Positions 1 to 8,410 are shown, counted from the first letter of the stretch. The stretch is DNA of 62,798 nucleotides from an uncultured Rivibacter sp. (GCA_946480925.1 CAMLLU010000031.1:1-62798); one strand, 5' to 3'. The notes: generated by a model from the sequence alone, not told the origin. Program-made: numbers and translations.

Positions 1-78
1 GGTCGCTCCCTCTGCGTGCGCACGCGGCATTGCGTGGCGCGCGGCAGCTTAGCAGCAGGGCTTCGGCTGTCCTGGCCG

Positions 79-1317
79 TCAACCGTTACGGCATGTTGCA
101 GCCCCCGCGAGTCCGGGGGGCCGTGAGCCTTCGCCGGTTCTCGCAAGCAACCTCTCCATCAATTCCCGCACGCTGGCAATGCGCTCGCCGAAAGGCAGCT
201 TGCCCACGCCGCGAAAGAAGAGGCCCTTCTTCACGTCGCCGCGCAGCGCGGCTGCGAGCTGGTGGTCGATGCAGAACTGGCCCCAGGTGGCAAAGCCGTC
301 ACGCAGGCCGCATTGCGCCAGGCAGTCGAAGGCCTTGGTGCAGCGCGCCTTGGCATGCGCCACGGCCTGCAGCCGGGGCTCGAGCGTCAGATAAGCCCTG
401 AGCCACGGCGTGGGCACCGCGCGCGCCGGCAGGCCGGCCACGCTGGTGAACTCCACCAGCTCTTCGTCCTTCGCTTCGGCGAGCACGCGCTTGAACTCGG
501 GGTGCGCGTCGCCCTCTTCGGTCACCGCGAACGGCGTGCCCAGCTGCACGCCGGCCGCGCCCAGCGCCTGCACGCGGGCAATGTCTTCATGGCCGCGGAT
601 GCCGCCGGCCGCGATGAGCGGGATCTCGCGTTCGACGCCCGCGCTCTTCAGGAACTCGCGCGACTGCGGGATCACGTTCTCGAAGTCGAAGCGCGAGTCG
701 TTCAGGTCTTCGATCTTCGCGGCGCCCAGGTGGCCCCCGGCCAGGCGCGGGTGTTCGATCACGATGGCATCGGGCATGCGCTTCTTGCGCTCCCACTTGC
801 GCACGATGAGCTGCACGCCTCGCGCGTCTGAAAGGATGGGCACAAGCAGCGCCTTGGGGTGCTCGGCCGCGAGGTCGGGCAAGTCCAGCGGCAGGCCGGC
901 GCCCACCACCACGGCGTCGATGCCCTCTTCCAACGCCCGCTTCACGCTGGCGGCGTATTCGCCCACGGCGCGCATCACGTTCACCGCCAGCAGGCCCAGG
1001 CCGCCTGCCAGCTCTCGCGCTCGCGCGATCTCGCGCGACAGTGCTTCGAGGTTGGCCGCATCGATGAGCGCCTTGGCGCTTTCGCCGAAGCCGATGCCGC
1101 GCGTGCGCTCCATCAGGTCGGGGTGATGGCGCCGCAGGTCTACCGAGCTGATGGTGCCCACGCCGCCCAGCGCGGCCACGCTGCCGGCCAGGCGGTGTGC
1201 CGACACGCCCACGCCCATGCCGCCCTGCACGATGGGCAGCAGCCTGCGCTCGCCCAGCGTCAAGCCCGCCAGGCCGCTGCTTGCGAGCAGCGGCTGCATC
1301 TCGGGGTGGATGGCCAT
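79..1317 (-). CDS. Nitronate monooxygenase (2-nitropropane dioxygenase family)
   Basis: 412-aa FMN-dependent TIM-barrel enzyme predicted to oxidise alkyl nitronates. The N-terminus has the family's IVQGGMGVGVS glycine-rich segment. The middle holds IAAGGIRGHEDIARVQALGA, the typical phosphate-binding region, followed by GVQLGTPFAVTEEGD. A C-terminal cysteine-containing stretch (CTKAFDCLAQCGL) is seen in the long form of this family. The open frame extends further upstream, but the ATG at 1317 overlaps the UspA stop (TGATG), and the protein from there has the normal family start. It is the second gene of a two-gene unit behind an FNR-type site, suggesting a role in detoxifying nitro compounds during nitrate respiration (inference). 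Substrate unknown. Confidence 0.85.
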   Translation of the reverse strand: MAIHPEMQPLLASSGLAGLTLGERRLLPIVQGGMGVGVSAHRLAGSVAALGGVGTISSVDLRRHHPDLMERTRGIGFGESAKALIDAANLEALSREIARARELAGGLGLLAVNVMRAVGEYAASVKRALEEGIDAVVVGAGLPLDLPDLAAEHPKALLVPILSDARGVQLIVRKWERKKRMPDAIVIEHPRLAGGHLGAAKIEDLNDSRFDFENVIPQSREFLKSAGVEREIPLIAAGGIRGHEDIARVQALGAAGVQLGTPFAVTEEGDAHPEFKRVLAEAKDEELVEFTSVAGLPARAVPTPWLRAYLTLEPRLQAVAHAKARCTKAFDCLAQCGLRDGFATWGQFCIDHQLAAALRGDVKKGLFFRGVGKLPFGERIASVRELMERLLARTGEGSRPPGLAGAATCRNG

Positions 1318-1760
1318 CAGTGCAGCACCAGCAGCGGCACGCGGCTGCGCTGCATCACGGCCTTGGTGTGCGAGCCGAACAGCAGCTGACCGAAGGAGCC
1401 GCGGCCGTGCGTGACCATGACGATCATGTCGCACTGGTGGGCTTCGGCTGCATGGGCGATGGCCACGTCGACGTTGTGCGCATGCGAGAACTCGCCTGCG
1501 AACGACACACCCGCCCACTGCGCCTGGCGCTCGAACTCGCGCAGCACGCGGCGTGCATGCTCGGCCGCACGTTCTTCATGGACGATGAAGGCCTCGGCCA
1601 CGGCCCGCGGGCTCGTGCCCGGCGCGGGCGACGGGCCCACCGGCTCGGCCACGAAGCCGGTGATCGCGGCGCCCAGCTGGCGAGCCAGCTCGATGCTCTT
1701 TTGCATCGCGCGGGCCGACAGCTCGCTGCCATCGACCGGAACGAGCAGGCGTTGGTACAT
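1317..1760 (-). CDS. Universal stress protein, UspA family
   Basis: 147-aa single-domain Usp. It begins MYQRLLVPVDGSELSARAM, the usual first strand and aspartate, and ends with the ATP-binding signature HGRGSFGQLLFGS followed by VPLLVLH. An upstream frame extension exists, but the ATG at 1760 has an AGGAGAG ribosome-binding site 4 nt away, so it was chosen. The gene is first in an operon with the nitronate monooxygenase, overlapping it by one base. An FNR-type palindrome at 1830-1843 plus a -10 element at 1802-1807 place its promoter 35 nt upstream. Anr/FNR-controlled Usp proteins for anaerobic survival are known in Pseudomonas; the same role is inferred here. Confidence 0.9.
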   Translation of the reverse strand: MYQRLLVPVDGSELSARAMQKSIELARQLGAAITGFVAEPVGPSPAPGTSPRAVAEAFIVHEERAAEHARRVLREFERQAQWAGVSFAGEFSHAHNVDVAIAHAAEAHQCDMIVMVTHGRGSFGQLLFGSHTKAVMQRSRVPLLVLH

Positions 1761-1801
1761 CGTCTCTCCTGATGAAGCTTGGTGCTCTGTTGCCTGCATC
1801 C

Positions 1802-1843
1802 AGTCTAGGCAGCGGCCACGCGCGCCGTATTGACCTGACTCAA
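1802..1843 (-). promoter_or_regulatory. FNR/Anr/Dnr-type promoter for usp
   Basis: TTGAC-CTGA-CTCAA at 1830-1843 differs from TTGAY-N4-RTCAA at one position. If its centre (1836.5) is at -41.5, transcription starts near 1795 and the -10 hexamer should be 1807-1802 on the minus strand; TAGACT (4/6 to TATAAT) is exactly there. This is class II FNR geometry. The predicted leader to the usp ATG is about 35 nt. Confidence 0.7.
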
Positions 1844-2001
1844 ACAGCCACGGGAACTGGCCTTGTCCATCCCCAAGGCTGCATCCCTAGGCTGAACTGC
1901 GCTTTCCACAGTGCTAGGGATGCCAGCCGCGCATGTGCGTCCCTATCCTGCGCGCCCAGGTTCAGCAACGGTTGCCGAACCGGCCCACGGAGAAATGCGA
2001 A

Positions 2002-3591
2002 ATGCTCGACAAGACAAGACCCGCAACGCAGGACTGGAAGGAGAGGCCCACCGATGTCAAAGCCTCCGCCGACGCGCTCAGCACGTCGCGCCAGGGCTTC
2101 CATGGTGTGAAGGTGCCGCTGTTCTGGTTTCCCTTCGCGACGCGCAACTCGCCTTGCGCAGACAAGTTCGGCTACATGGCCCCTCTGCGCGTGCGCACGA
2201 AGAGCCGGCTGCCCTTCGATGCGTCCACGCGCACGCTGCTCGAGCAGCTGGGCGAGCTCATGGGCACGGCCGGCCGCGAGAACGGCATCACCGACGGTCC
2301 CATTCCCGCAGGCTTCACCTATGTGGGCCAGTTCATCGACCACGACATCACGTTCGACGTGAGCTCGACGCTCGATGCGCCCACCGACGCCGAGACCATC
2401 AACAACATGCGCACGCCGCTGCTGGAACTCGACTCGGTGTACGGCCGCGGCCCGGCGCTCGACCCCTTCCTCTACGTCTTCCCTTCTGCCGGCTCACCGC
2501 CCACGGCGATCAAGTTCGCGCTCGGCTCGAACCAGCAGAACGGGCCGGGCGGCGCAGGCGGCAATGCGGGCGGCGCGGGCATGAAGGAGCAGCGCAGCTT
2601 CGACGTGCCACGCATCCACAACCCCATCGACCCGGCCAACAGCTCGCTCACGGCCGTGATCGGCGACCCGCGCAACGACGAGAACCTCATCGTGAGCCAG
2701 TTCCACCACGCGATGCTGCGCTTCCACAACCGCGTGGTCGACCAGCTGGTGTCGCAAGGCTTCAGCGGCGACGTCTTCGTGGAAGCCAAGCGGCTGGTGA
2801 CGCACCACTTCCAGTGGGCCGTGGTGCACGACTTCCTGCGCCGCATCTGCGGGCAGCCGGCCGTGGATGAAGCCATGCACTCGGTGGCCGTGCTGCCCGG
2901 CAGCCCCTTCAGCATGCCGGTGGAGTTTTCGGTGGCGGCCTATCGCTTCGGTCACAGCATGATCCGCGACACCTACTGGCTCAACCACAACTTCACGAAC
3001 CAGCCGCTGTCCGACGTGTTCAAGTTCATCCGCAAGCCGCACATTCCGGTGCGTTCGAACTGGGTGATCGACTTCAACGCGTTCTTCGACACCGGCATTG
3101 CGGTGCCGGTGTTCAACAGTGCGCGCAAGATCGACAGCGTGCTGGCCAACGGCCTTTCGTCGCTGCCCGGCTTCAGCGGCCTGATGGCCATGCTGGCCAA
3201 GCGCAACCTGTTGCGGGGCCTGGCGCTCGGGCTGCCCAGCGGCCAGGCGATGGCCACCTTGCTCGGCGCCGTACCCATGACGGCCGCGCAGCTCACGGCC
3301 GGCCTGCCCGCCAACGAGGTGGCGCTGCTGAACGCCAATGGCGGCCTGCTGATGCAGAAGACACCGCTGTGGTACTACGTGCTGCGCGAGGCCGCAGTCA
3401 TGCAGCAAGGCAACCAGCTCGGCCCCGTGGGAGGCGGCATCGTGGCACGCACCTTCGTGCGCATGCTCAAGCGCGACGCGTCTTCGTACCTGCACGTCGA
3501 CAACGGCTTCGCGCCCAGCCTGCCTTCCAAGACGCCGGGTGACTTCACCTTCGCCGACCTGGTGAACTTCGCAGGCGTTACCCAGCCGTAG
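2002..3591 (+). CDS. Haem peroxidase, animal-type (An_peroxidase) family
   Basis: 529-aa bacterial member of the myeloperoxidase/peroxinectin superfamily. The distal haem region GQFIDHDITFD is present near residue 110, and the proximal-histidine motif YRFGHSMIR lies about 210 residues later. RFHNRVVDQL between them also fits the family. No signal peptide is visible, so a cytoplasmic location or non-classical export is inferred. A longer frame starts at 1933, but the ATG at 2002 has a GGAG about 9 nt upstream and leads into a normal N-terminus. The gene is divergent from usp and its last 14 bases overlap the end of the convergent carbonic anhydrase gene. The physiological substrate cannot be told. 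Confidence 0.85.
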   Translation: MLDKTRPATQDWKERPTDVKASADALSTSRQGFHGVKVPLFWFPFATRNSPCADKFGYMAPLRVRTKSRLPFDASTRTLLEQLGELMGTAGRENGITDGPIPAGFTYVGQFIDHDITFDVSSTLDAPTDAETINNMRTPLLELDSVYGRGPALDPFLYVFPSAGSPPTAIKFALGSNQQNGPGGAGGNAGGAGMKEQRSFDVPRIHNPIDPANSSLTAVIGDPRNDENLIVSQFHHAMLRFHNRVVDQLVSQGFSGDVFVEAKRLVTHHFQWAVVHDFLRRICGQPAVDEAMHSVAVLPGSPFSMPVEFSVAAYRFGHSMIRDTYWLNHNFTNQPLSDVFKFIRKPHIPVRSNWVIDFNAFFDTGIAVPVFNSARKIDSVLANGLSSLPGFSGLMAMLAKRNLLRGLALGLPSGQAMATLLGAVPMTAAQLTAGLPANEVALLNANGGLLMQKTPLWYYVLREAAVMQQGNQLGPVGGGIVARTFVRMLKRDASSYLHVDNGFAPSLPSKTPGDFTFADLVNFAGVTQP

Positions 3592-4390
3592 CGGCCGCGC
3601 CGTGGCCCTGCGATGCTTGTGCGCCGCGCAGGGCCGTGTCGATCTCGTTGAAGACGGCGCCTTCCTCGTGCTGCTTGTAGGGGCCGGTGCCGCTGTGTTC
3701 CGCGCACGAGGCCGGCACGAAGCTGCCGCTCTTCACGTCGAACACGTGCACCTCGCCGTCTTCGATGACGTAGTGCCAGCCGTGTAGCGAGAGCTCGCCG
3801 CGTTCGACGCGGCTACGCACCATGGGGTAGTCCATGAGCCGCTCGAGCTGCAGCACCACGGCGCGCTGTTCGGTGCGGCGCAGCACCTCGGGGCGTGGCA
3901 GGGCGCCGGGCCGCCCCAAGCCCTGCGCACCCCCTTGGGGGGGCGACGCCGAAGGCGTCTCGGGGGCATAAAGACACACTGGCAATGCTGCTTCGCGGGC
4001 GAGGTCGAGCCAGGCGCCGAGGTTGCGTGCTTCGGGGGAGACGTCTTCGTACAGCGCCTTCATGGCGCCGCAATGGCTGTGGCCGCACACGATGATGCGG
4101 CGCACCTTGAGGTTCAGCACCGCGAACTCGATGGCAGCGGCGGTACCGTGGTGGCCGCCATCTCTGGTGCCGCAGCACGGCGGCACCAGGGCGCCCACGT
4201 TGCGCACCATGAAGAGTTCACCCGGTCCGGCCCCTGTCAGCAGGTAAGGCACGAGCCGCGAATCCGAACAGCCGATGAAGAGCGTTGTGGGGTGCTGCCC
4301 GTCGGTCACCAGGTCCTGAAAGCGCGTGCGGTACTGCGGAAAGGCGTCGTCATGGAACCGGCGCAGCCGCTGCAGCAGTTCGTCGGGCAT
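3578..4390 (-). CDS. can: Beta-class carbonic anhydrase with an in-frame repeat insertion
   Basis: 270-aa zinc enzyme interconverting CO2 and bicarbonate. Zinc ligands are visible: C41 with the D-S-R dyad (GCSDSRLVP), then H104 and C107 (GHSHCGAMK). SLHGWHYVIEDGEV near residue 201 is the typical C-terminal strand. Beta-CAs of this type are usually about 220-240 aa; the extra length sits at residues ~138-167, where a proline/glycine-rich segment is encoded by an intergenic-type repeat (3904-3967). The segment falls between helices, away from the active site, so activity may survive. The gene starts 6 nt after ppiC on the same strand and may be last in the nar transcript. Confidence 0.9.
   Translation of the reverse strand: MPDELLQRLRRFHDDAFPQYRTRFQDLVTDGQHPTTLFIGCSDSRLVPYLLTGAGPGELFMVRNVGALVPPCCGTRDGGHHGTAAAIEFAVLNLKVRRIIVCGHSHCGAMKALYEDVSPEARNLGAWLDLAREAALPVCLYAPETPSASPPQGGAQGLGRPGALPRPEVLRRTEQRAVVLQLERLMDYPMVRSRVERGELSLHGWHYVIEDGEVHVFDVKSGSFVPASCAEHSGTGPYKQHEEGAVFNEIDTALRGAQASQGHGAAATAG
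3904..3967 (-). repeat. Dispersed palindromic repeat inserted inside the carbonic anhydrase CDS
   Basis: Read on the minus strand it is CCCCCGAG, a small GC hairpin, CCCCCCAAGGGGG, then GGGCTTGGGGCGGCCCGGCG. The same layout (CCCC-CGA, hairpin, CCCCC-GAGGGG, CTTG..TGGGGCGGCCCGGCG) occurs between gcvH and gcvP at 60340-60410. Here it keeps the reading frame and adds roughly 30 codons. Confidence 0.75.
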
Positions 4391-4396
4391 GGCGGC

Positions 4397-5167
4397 TCAC
4401 TGCACGAGCGGTGTGTCGGCGGTGTCGAGCACCACGCCTTCGACCAGCGCATCGCCGGCCAGCAGCTGAAGGTACTGGCGCAGCATGGTCACCCACGCCC
4501 GCTGGCGCAGCGAAAGCTGCACCGCAGCACGCACCTGCTCGAAGCCCGGTACCTCGCCGCGCTCGCGCGCCAGCGCCTCCACCACGTGCAGGCCGAAGCG
4601 GCTGTGCACGAGGCGCGGCAGCACACCGATCTCTTGCGTGCCGAACACCTCGCGGGCGAACTCGGTAGCGCAATCGGCCTTCGTGAGCCAGCCCAGCTCA
4701 CCGCCGTGCCGGCCGCTCGGGCAGTTGGACCATTGGGCTGCGGCCTCGGCAAACGCGCCGTCCTGCGGCGTGGCGCAGCGCAACGCGAGCAGCACGCCTT
4801 CGGCCTTGGCGCGCAGTGCGTTCACGTCCACACCCGGTGTCACTGCGAACAACACATGGCGCAGCAGCACGCGCTCGCCGTGAGCATAGCCCTGGCGGTT
4901 GGCTTCGTAGTGGCGCCGGCAGGCTTCTTCAGACGGCTCGGGCAGCACGAGCTGGCGTTCAAGCAGTTGCTCGATGGCCTCGCTCGCTGCACTGCTCATG
5001 GCACCGCCTTGCGGCGCCGGGTCGTCCTGAGACAGCAGGCCTCCGCGCTGGGCCGCCTGGCGCAGCAGCTCGCTGCAGGCGCGCTGGCGCAGGGTTTCTT
5101 CGTCGTGCTGTTCGCCCGCTGCATGCAGCGGTACGCCGTTCACGTGGGCAATGGTGGTGGTCAGCAT
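4397..5167 (-). CDS. PpiC-type peptidyl-prolyl isomerase of the nar operon
   Basis: 256-aa parvulin-like protein. The rotamase core spans about residues 105-205 and includes VLLRHVLFAV, SGRHGGELGWL and HSRFGLHVVEAL. The N-terminal ~100 residues are helical and resemble the NifM/SurA-like leader region. No signal peptide is seen, so it is probably cytoplasmic. ATG at 5167 was chosen over an upstream extension because AGGAGAT precedes it. It lies 170 bp after narI on the same strand, a placement seen in many denitrifying betaproteobacteria, suggesting help in folding or assembling nitrate reductase (inference). Confidence 0.88.
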   Translation of the reverse strand: MLTTTIAHVNGVPLHAAGEQHDEETLRQRACSELLRQAAQRGGLLSQDDPAPQGGAMSSAASEAIEQLLERQLVLPEPSEEACRRHYEANRQGYAHGERVLLRHVLFAVTPGVDVNALRAKAEGVLLALRCATPQDGAFAEAAAQWSNCPSGRHGGELGWLTKADCATEFAREVFGTQEIGVLPRLVHSRFGLHVVEALARERGEVPGFEQVRAAVQLSLRQRAWVTMLRQYLQLLAGDALVEGVVLDTADTPLVQ

Positions 5168-5195
5168 GTGGATCTCCTGTCGGCTGCTACGCCAC

Positions 5196-5220
5196 GAACG
5201 ATGTGGTTCGCGCATCGTTC
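5196..5220. repeat. 8-bp perfect inverted repeat between narI and ppiC
   Basis: GAACGATG and CATCGTTC arms are separated by 9 nt. It has no T-run, so it is not a clear terminator; it could be an mRNA hairpin or a protein-binding site. Confidence 0.4.
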
Positions 5221-5229
5221 GCCAATACC

Positions 5230-5321
5230 TTCACCGCGGAGGCGCGGAGGACGCTGAGATCCGCGGAGAAAAGCAGGTATTCCTCTGCGGTCCTCCGCGT
5301 CCTCCGTGTCTCTGCGGTGAA
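5230..5321. repeat. ~91-bp inverted repeat, copy 1 (narI-ppiC gap)
   Basis: Starts TTCACCGCGGAGGCGCGGAG and ends with its near-complement CTCCGTGTCTCTGCGGTGAA, with arms of about 30 nt around a short centre. A second copy lies at 8411-8501 between narH and narG, in the same orientation. The RNA could form a long hairpin affecting operon mRNA stability; it may also be a REP-like mobile element. Confidence 0.8.
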
Positions 5322-5337
5322 TGAATTGGGGTTCATC

Positions 5338-6150
5338 TCAGGTACGCGCTTCGCGCTGGTGGGCAGGCACGGCGGCGTAGCCCGGCTGCGTGGCCGCAGG
5401 AACCTGCGCGCCTTGCGGCACCGCCGGCAGGCCGCGCTGCGGCGTCAACTGGCCTTGCGGCAGGTTGAGCCGCCGGCTGCGGGCCAGCTGGTAGGGGCGC
5501 AGCACGTAGGCCAGCGTGCCGAAGCCGCTCCACACGTGCACGAGCCGGGTGAACGGGAACACGAGGAACATCGTCATGCCCAGCACCATGTGCGCCTTGA
5601 ACACCCAGCCCACGCCGGCCATCAGCTCGGCGGCGCCGGGGCGGAAGGTGACGATGCGCTGCGCCCATTCGGCCAGCTGCATCATCATGCCGCCGTCGAG
5701 GTGCTGCGCCGACAGCGGAATGGTCGCCAGCCCCAGCGCCAGCTGCAGCCACATGAGCACGAGGATCACGATGTCACTGGCCTTGGACGTGGCGCGGATG
5801 CGGGCGTCGAACAACCGGCGGTGCAGCAGCAGCGACACGCCCGCGAAGCCCAGCAGGCCGGCGATGCCGCCGCTCACCATGGCCATGAGCTGCTTGTGCC
5901 CCGCGCTGATGAAGGGCTCGTACAGGAAGTGCGGCGTGAGCATGCCCACGCTGTGGCCGAAGAAGAGGAACAGCACGCCGGCGTGGAACAGGTTGCTGCC
6001 CCAGCGCAGCGAGCCGGTGCGCAGCAGCTGCGACGAATCGCTCTTCCAGGTGTACTGGTCACGGTCGAAACGCAGCAGGCTGCCGACGAAGAAGACCGTG
6101 AGGCAGACGTAGGGGTACAGGCCGAACAAGAAGGTGTTGAGGGTGTTCAT
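5338..6150 (-). CDS. narI: Respiratory nitrate reductase gamma subunit (cytochrome b)
   Basis: 270-aa membrane subunit that takes electrons from quinol and passes them through two b haems to NarH. Five hydrophobic segments are visible. Haem ligand histidines fit NLFHAGVLFLFFGHSVG in helix 2 and FKAHMVLGMTMFLVFPFTRL followed by VHVWSGFG in the last helix. Relative to the usual ~225-240 aa the C-terminus carries an extra Pro/Gln/Ala-rich tail of about 30-40 residues. The start overlaps the narJ stop by ATGA. Last structural gene of narGHJI. Confidence 0.97.
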   Translation of the reverse strand: MNTLNTFLFGLYPYVCLTVFFVGSLLRFDRDQYTWKSDSSQLLRTGSLRWGSNLFHAGVLFLFFGHSVGMLTPHFLYEPFISAGHKQLMAMVSGGIAGLLGFAGVSLLLHRRLFDARIRATSKASDIVILVLMWLQLALGLATIPLSAQHLDGGMMMQLAEWAQRIVTFRPGAAELMAGVGWVFKAHMVLGMTMFLVFPFTRLVHVWSGFGTLAYVLRPYQLARSRRLNLPQGQLTPQRGLPAVPQGAQVPAATQPGYAAVPAHQREART

Positions 6151-6842
6151 GCTGCAGCTCCTCCGATGGCGGATGAGTTCGTTGTCTTGCGCACGATGTG
6201 CACCGGCTGCGCGGCGCCCGGGCGTTGGCTGCCCTTGCTGGTGCAGCCGTCGAAGGCCTCGGGCTCGGCCCAGCTCGCATCGAGCGGCTCTTCTTCGGCC
6301 ACGGCTACCGGCTTCACCGGCTCGCCGGCGAGTTCGAGCGTGGCGGCCACCACCGCGGCATACGGGCTGCGCTTCTTCTCGAGCGCCGCATGCAGCGCGT
6401 TGAGGATGTGCGCCATCTCGGCCAGGAACTCCTGCGCCACGTCGGCCGGCTGGGTGGAGACGAACTCCAGCACCGCGGGCAGGTAGTCGGGCAGTTCGCC
6501 CGGCGCCAGGTAGAGGCCCGCCCGCTCGTAGGTCTGCTGCAGGTCGATCATGGCCGGCCCACGGTCGCGGGAGTCGCCGTGCACGTGCTCGAACAGGTGC
6601 AGCGAGGTGCGGCGGCCTCGGTCGAAGCAGTCGACGTATTCGGCCTGCGCGTCGAGCGCGTCGCGCTCCAGCAGGTGGTCGATGAAACGCTGCAGCGCGT
6701 CGCTCGTGGCGCCCGAAAGCGCCAGCTCGAAGACGCGGGCTTCGCGCAGCCTGGGCAGCAGTTCGCGCACCTCGTCGTCGGGATAGCGCAGCAGCAGGGC
6801 CAGCGAGCGGCAGGCGTTGCGGTGAACGAAGCTTGGATTCAT
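6147..6842 (-). CDS. narJ: Nitrate reductase assembly chaperone NarJ
   Basis: 231-aa TorD/NarJ-family chaperone that delivers the molybdenum cofactor to apo-NarG and is not part of the final enzyme. Typical signatures are ALLLRYPDDEV near the N-terminus, the central YVDCFDRGRRTSLHLFEHVHG, and ELPDYLPAVLEFVS. The ATG at 6842 was picked because the protein then starts at the family's normal position, 17 nt after the narH stop. The last four bases overlap narI. Confidence 0.96.
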   Translation of the reverse strand: MNPSFVHRNACRSLALLLRYPDDEVRELLPRLREARVFELALSGATSDALQRFIDHLLERDALDAQAEYVDCFDRGRRTSLHLFEHVHGDSRDRGPAMIDLQQTYERAGLYLAPGELPDYLPAVLEFVSTQPADVAQEFLAEMAHILNALHAALEKKRSPYAAVVAATLELAGEPVKPVAVAEEEPLDASWAEPEAFDGCTSKGSQRPGAAQPVHIVRKTTNSSAIGGAAA

Positions 6843-6859
6843 GTGTCTGCCCTGCCCTT

Positions 6860-8383
6860 TCACACCGTGGCCTTGATGGGGATGGTGCGGCGCTTCTTGC
6901 CGCCGAAGAGGCTCGTGTCGCCCGCGCCGTCGGAGCAGCCGTTGCCGAACGAGAAGCCGCAGCCGCCCTTCATGTCGAAGGCGTTCTCGGCGTATTCGCG
7001 GTGCGTGCTCGGAATGACGAATCGGTCCTCGTAGTTGGCGATCGCCATCACCTGGTACATCTCCTGCACCTCGGCGGCACTCAGGCCGACCTGCTGCAGC
7101 GCCGCGAGGTTGTCGCGGCCTTCGACGTGGCGCTCGCGCTGGTAGGCACGCATGGCCAGCATGCGTTCGAGCGCACGCACCACCGGGCCGGTGTCGCCCG
7201 CTGTCAGCAGGTTGGCCAGGTACTGCACCGGGATGCGCAGCTGGTTCACGTCGGGGATCTCGCCGTTCACGCCCACGTGGCCGGCCTGTGCGGCGGCCGT
7301 GATGGGCGACAGCGGCGGCACGTACCACACCATGGGCAGCGTGCGGTACTCGGGGTGCAGCGGCAGCGCGATCTTCCAGTCCACCGCCATCTTGTAGACA
7401 GGGCTCTTCTTCGCCGCTTCGAGCCAGGCCTCGGGGATGCCGTCGGCACGGGCCTGAGCGACCACCTTGGGGTCATGCGGGTCGAGGAAGATGTCGAGCT
7501 GCGCCTGGTAGAGGTCGCGGTCGTGTTCCACGCTCGCCGCCTCGGCAATGCGGTCGGCGTCGTACAGCAGCACGCCCAGGTAGCGGATGCGGCCCACGCA
7601 GGTTTCCGAGCACACCGTGGGCTGGCCCGCTTCGATGCGCGGGTAGCAGAAGATGCACTTCTCGGCCTTGCCGGTCTCCCAGTTGTAGTAGATCTTCTTG
7701 TAGGGGCAGCCCGAGACGCACATGCGCCAGCCGCGGCACTTGTCCTGGTCGATCAGCACGATGCCGTCTTCCTCGCGCTTGTAGATCGAGCCCGAGGGGC
7801 ACGACGCCACGCACGCCGGGTTGAGGCAGTGCTCGCACAGGCGCGGCAGGTACATCATGAAGGTGTTCTCGAACTGGCCGTAGATGTCCTTCTGCACATC
7901 GTCGAAGTTCTTGTCCTTCGAGCGCTTGCTGAACTCGCCGCCGAGGATCTCTTCCCAGTTCGGGCCCCACTCGATCTTTTCCATGCGCTGCCCCGTGATC
8001 AGGCTGCGCGGGCGTGCGGTGGGCGCGGCCTTGCTCTCCGGCGATGACTGCAGGTGGTCGTAGTCGAAGGTGAAGGGCTCGTAGTAGTCGTCGATCTGCG
8101 GCAGGTTCGGGTTGGCGAAGATCTTCATCAGGAGCTTCCACTTGCCGCCCTGGCGCGGCTCGATGGATCCATCGGCGCGGCGCACCCAGCCGCCGTTCCA
8201 CTTGTCCTGGTTCTCCCACTCCTTCGGGTAGCCGATGCCCGGCTTGGTCTCGACGTTGTTGAACCATGCGTATTCCATGCCCGGCCGGCTGGTCCACACG
8301 TTCTTGCAGGTGACCGAGCAGGTGTGGCAGCCGATGCACTTGTCGAGGTTCAGGACCATGCCGATCTGTGCGCGTACTTTCAT
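6860..8383 (-). CDS. narH: Respiratory nitrate reductase beta subunit (Fe-S)
   Basis: 507-aa electron-transfer subunit linking NarI haems to the NarG cofactor. Ferredoxin-type cysteine groups are all present: CIGCHTCSVTC near the N-terminus, CEHCLNPACVASCP, CRGWRMCVSGCPYKK (Trp in place of one Cys marks the 3Fe-4S cluster) and CIFCYPRIEAGQPTVC. A frame six codons longer exists, but ATG 8383 has TTTGGAGC about 8 nt upstream. A ~91-bp inverted repeat sits between it and narG, so mRNA processing in that gap is possible. Confidence 0.97.
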   Translation of the reverse strand: MKVRAQIGMVLNLDKCIGCHTCSVTCKNVWTSRPGMEYAWFNNVETKPGIGYPKEWENQDKWNGGWVRRADGSIEPRQGGKWKLLMKIFANPNLPQIDDYYEPFTFDYDHLQSSPESKAAPTARPRSLITGQRMEKIEWGPNWEEILGGEFSKRSKDKNFDDVQKDIYGQFENTFMMYLPRLCEHCLNPACVASCPSGSIYKREEDGIVLIDQDKCRGWRMCVSGCPYKKIYYNWETGKAEKCIFCYPRIEAGQPTVCSETCVGRIRYLGVLLYDADRIAEAASVEHDRDLYQAQLDIFLDPHDPKVVAQARADGIPEAWLEAAKKSPVYKMAVDWKIALPLHPEYRTLPMVWYVPPLSPITAAAQAGHVGVNGEIPDVNQLRIPVQYLANLLTAGDTGPVVRALERMLAMRAYQRERHVEGRDNLAALQQVGLSAAEVQEMYQVMAIANYEDRFVIPSTHREYAENAFDMKGGCGFSFGNGCSDGAGDTSLFGGKKRRTIPIKATV

Positions 8384-8410
8384 TTCTTGCTCCAAACTCA
8401 AACGGAATGC

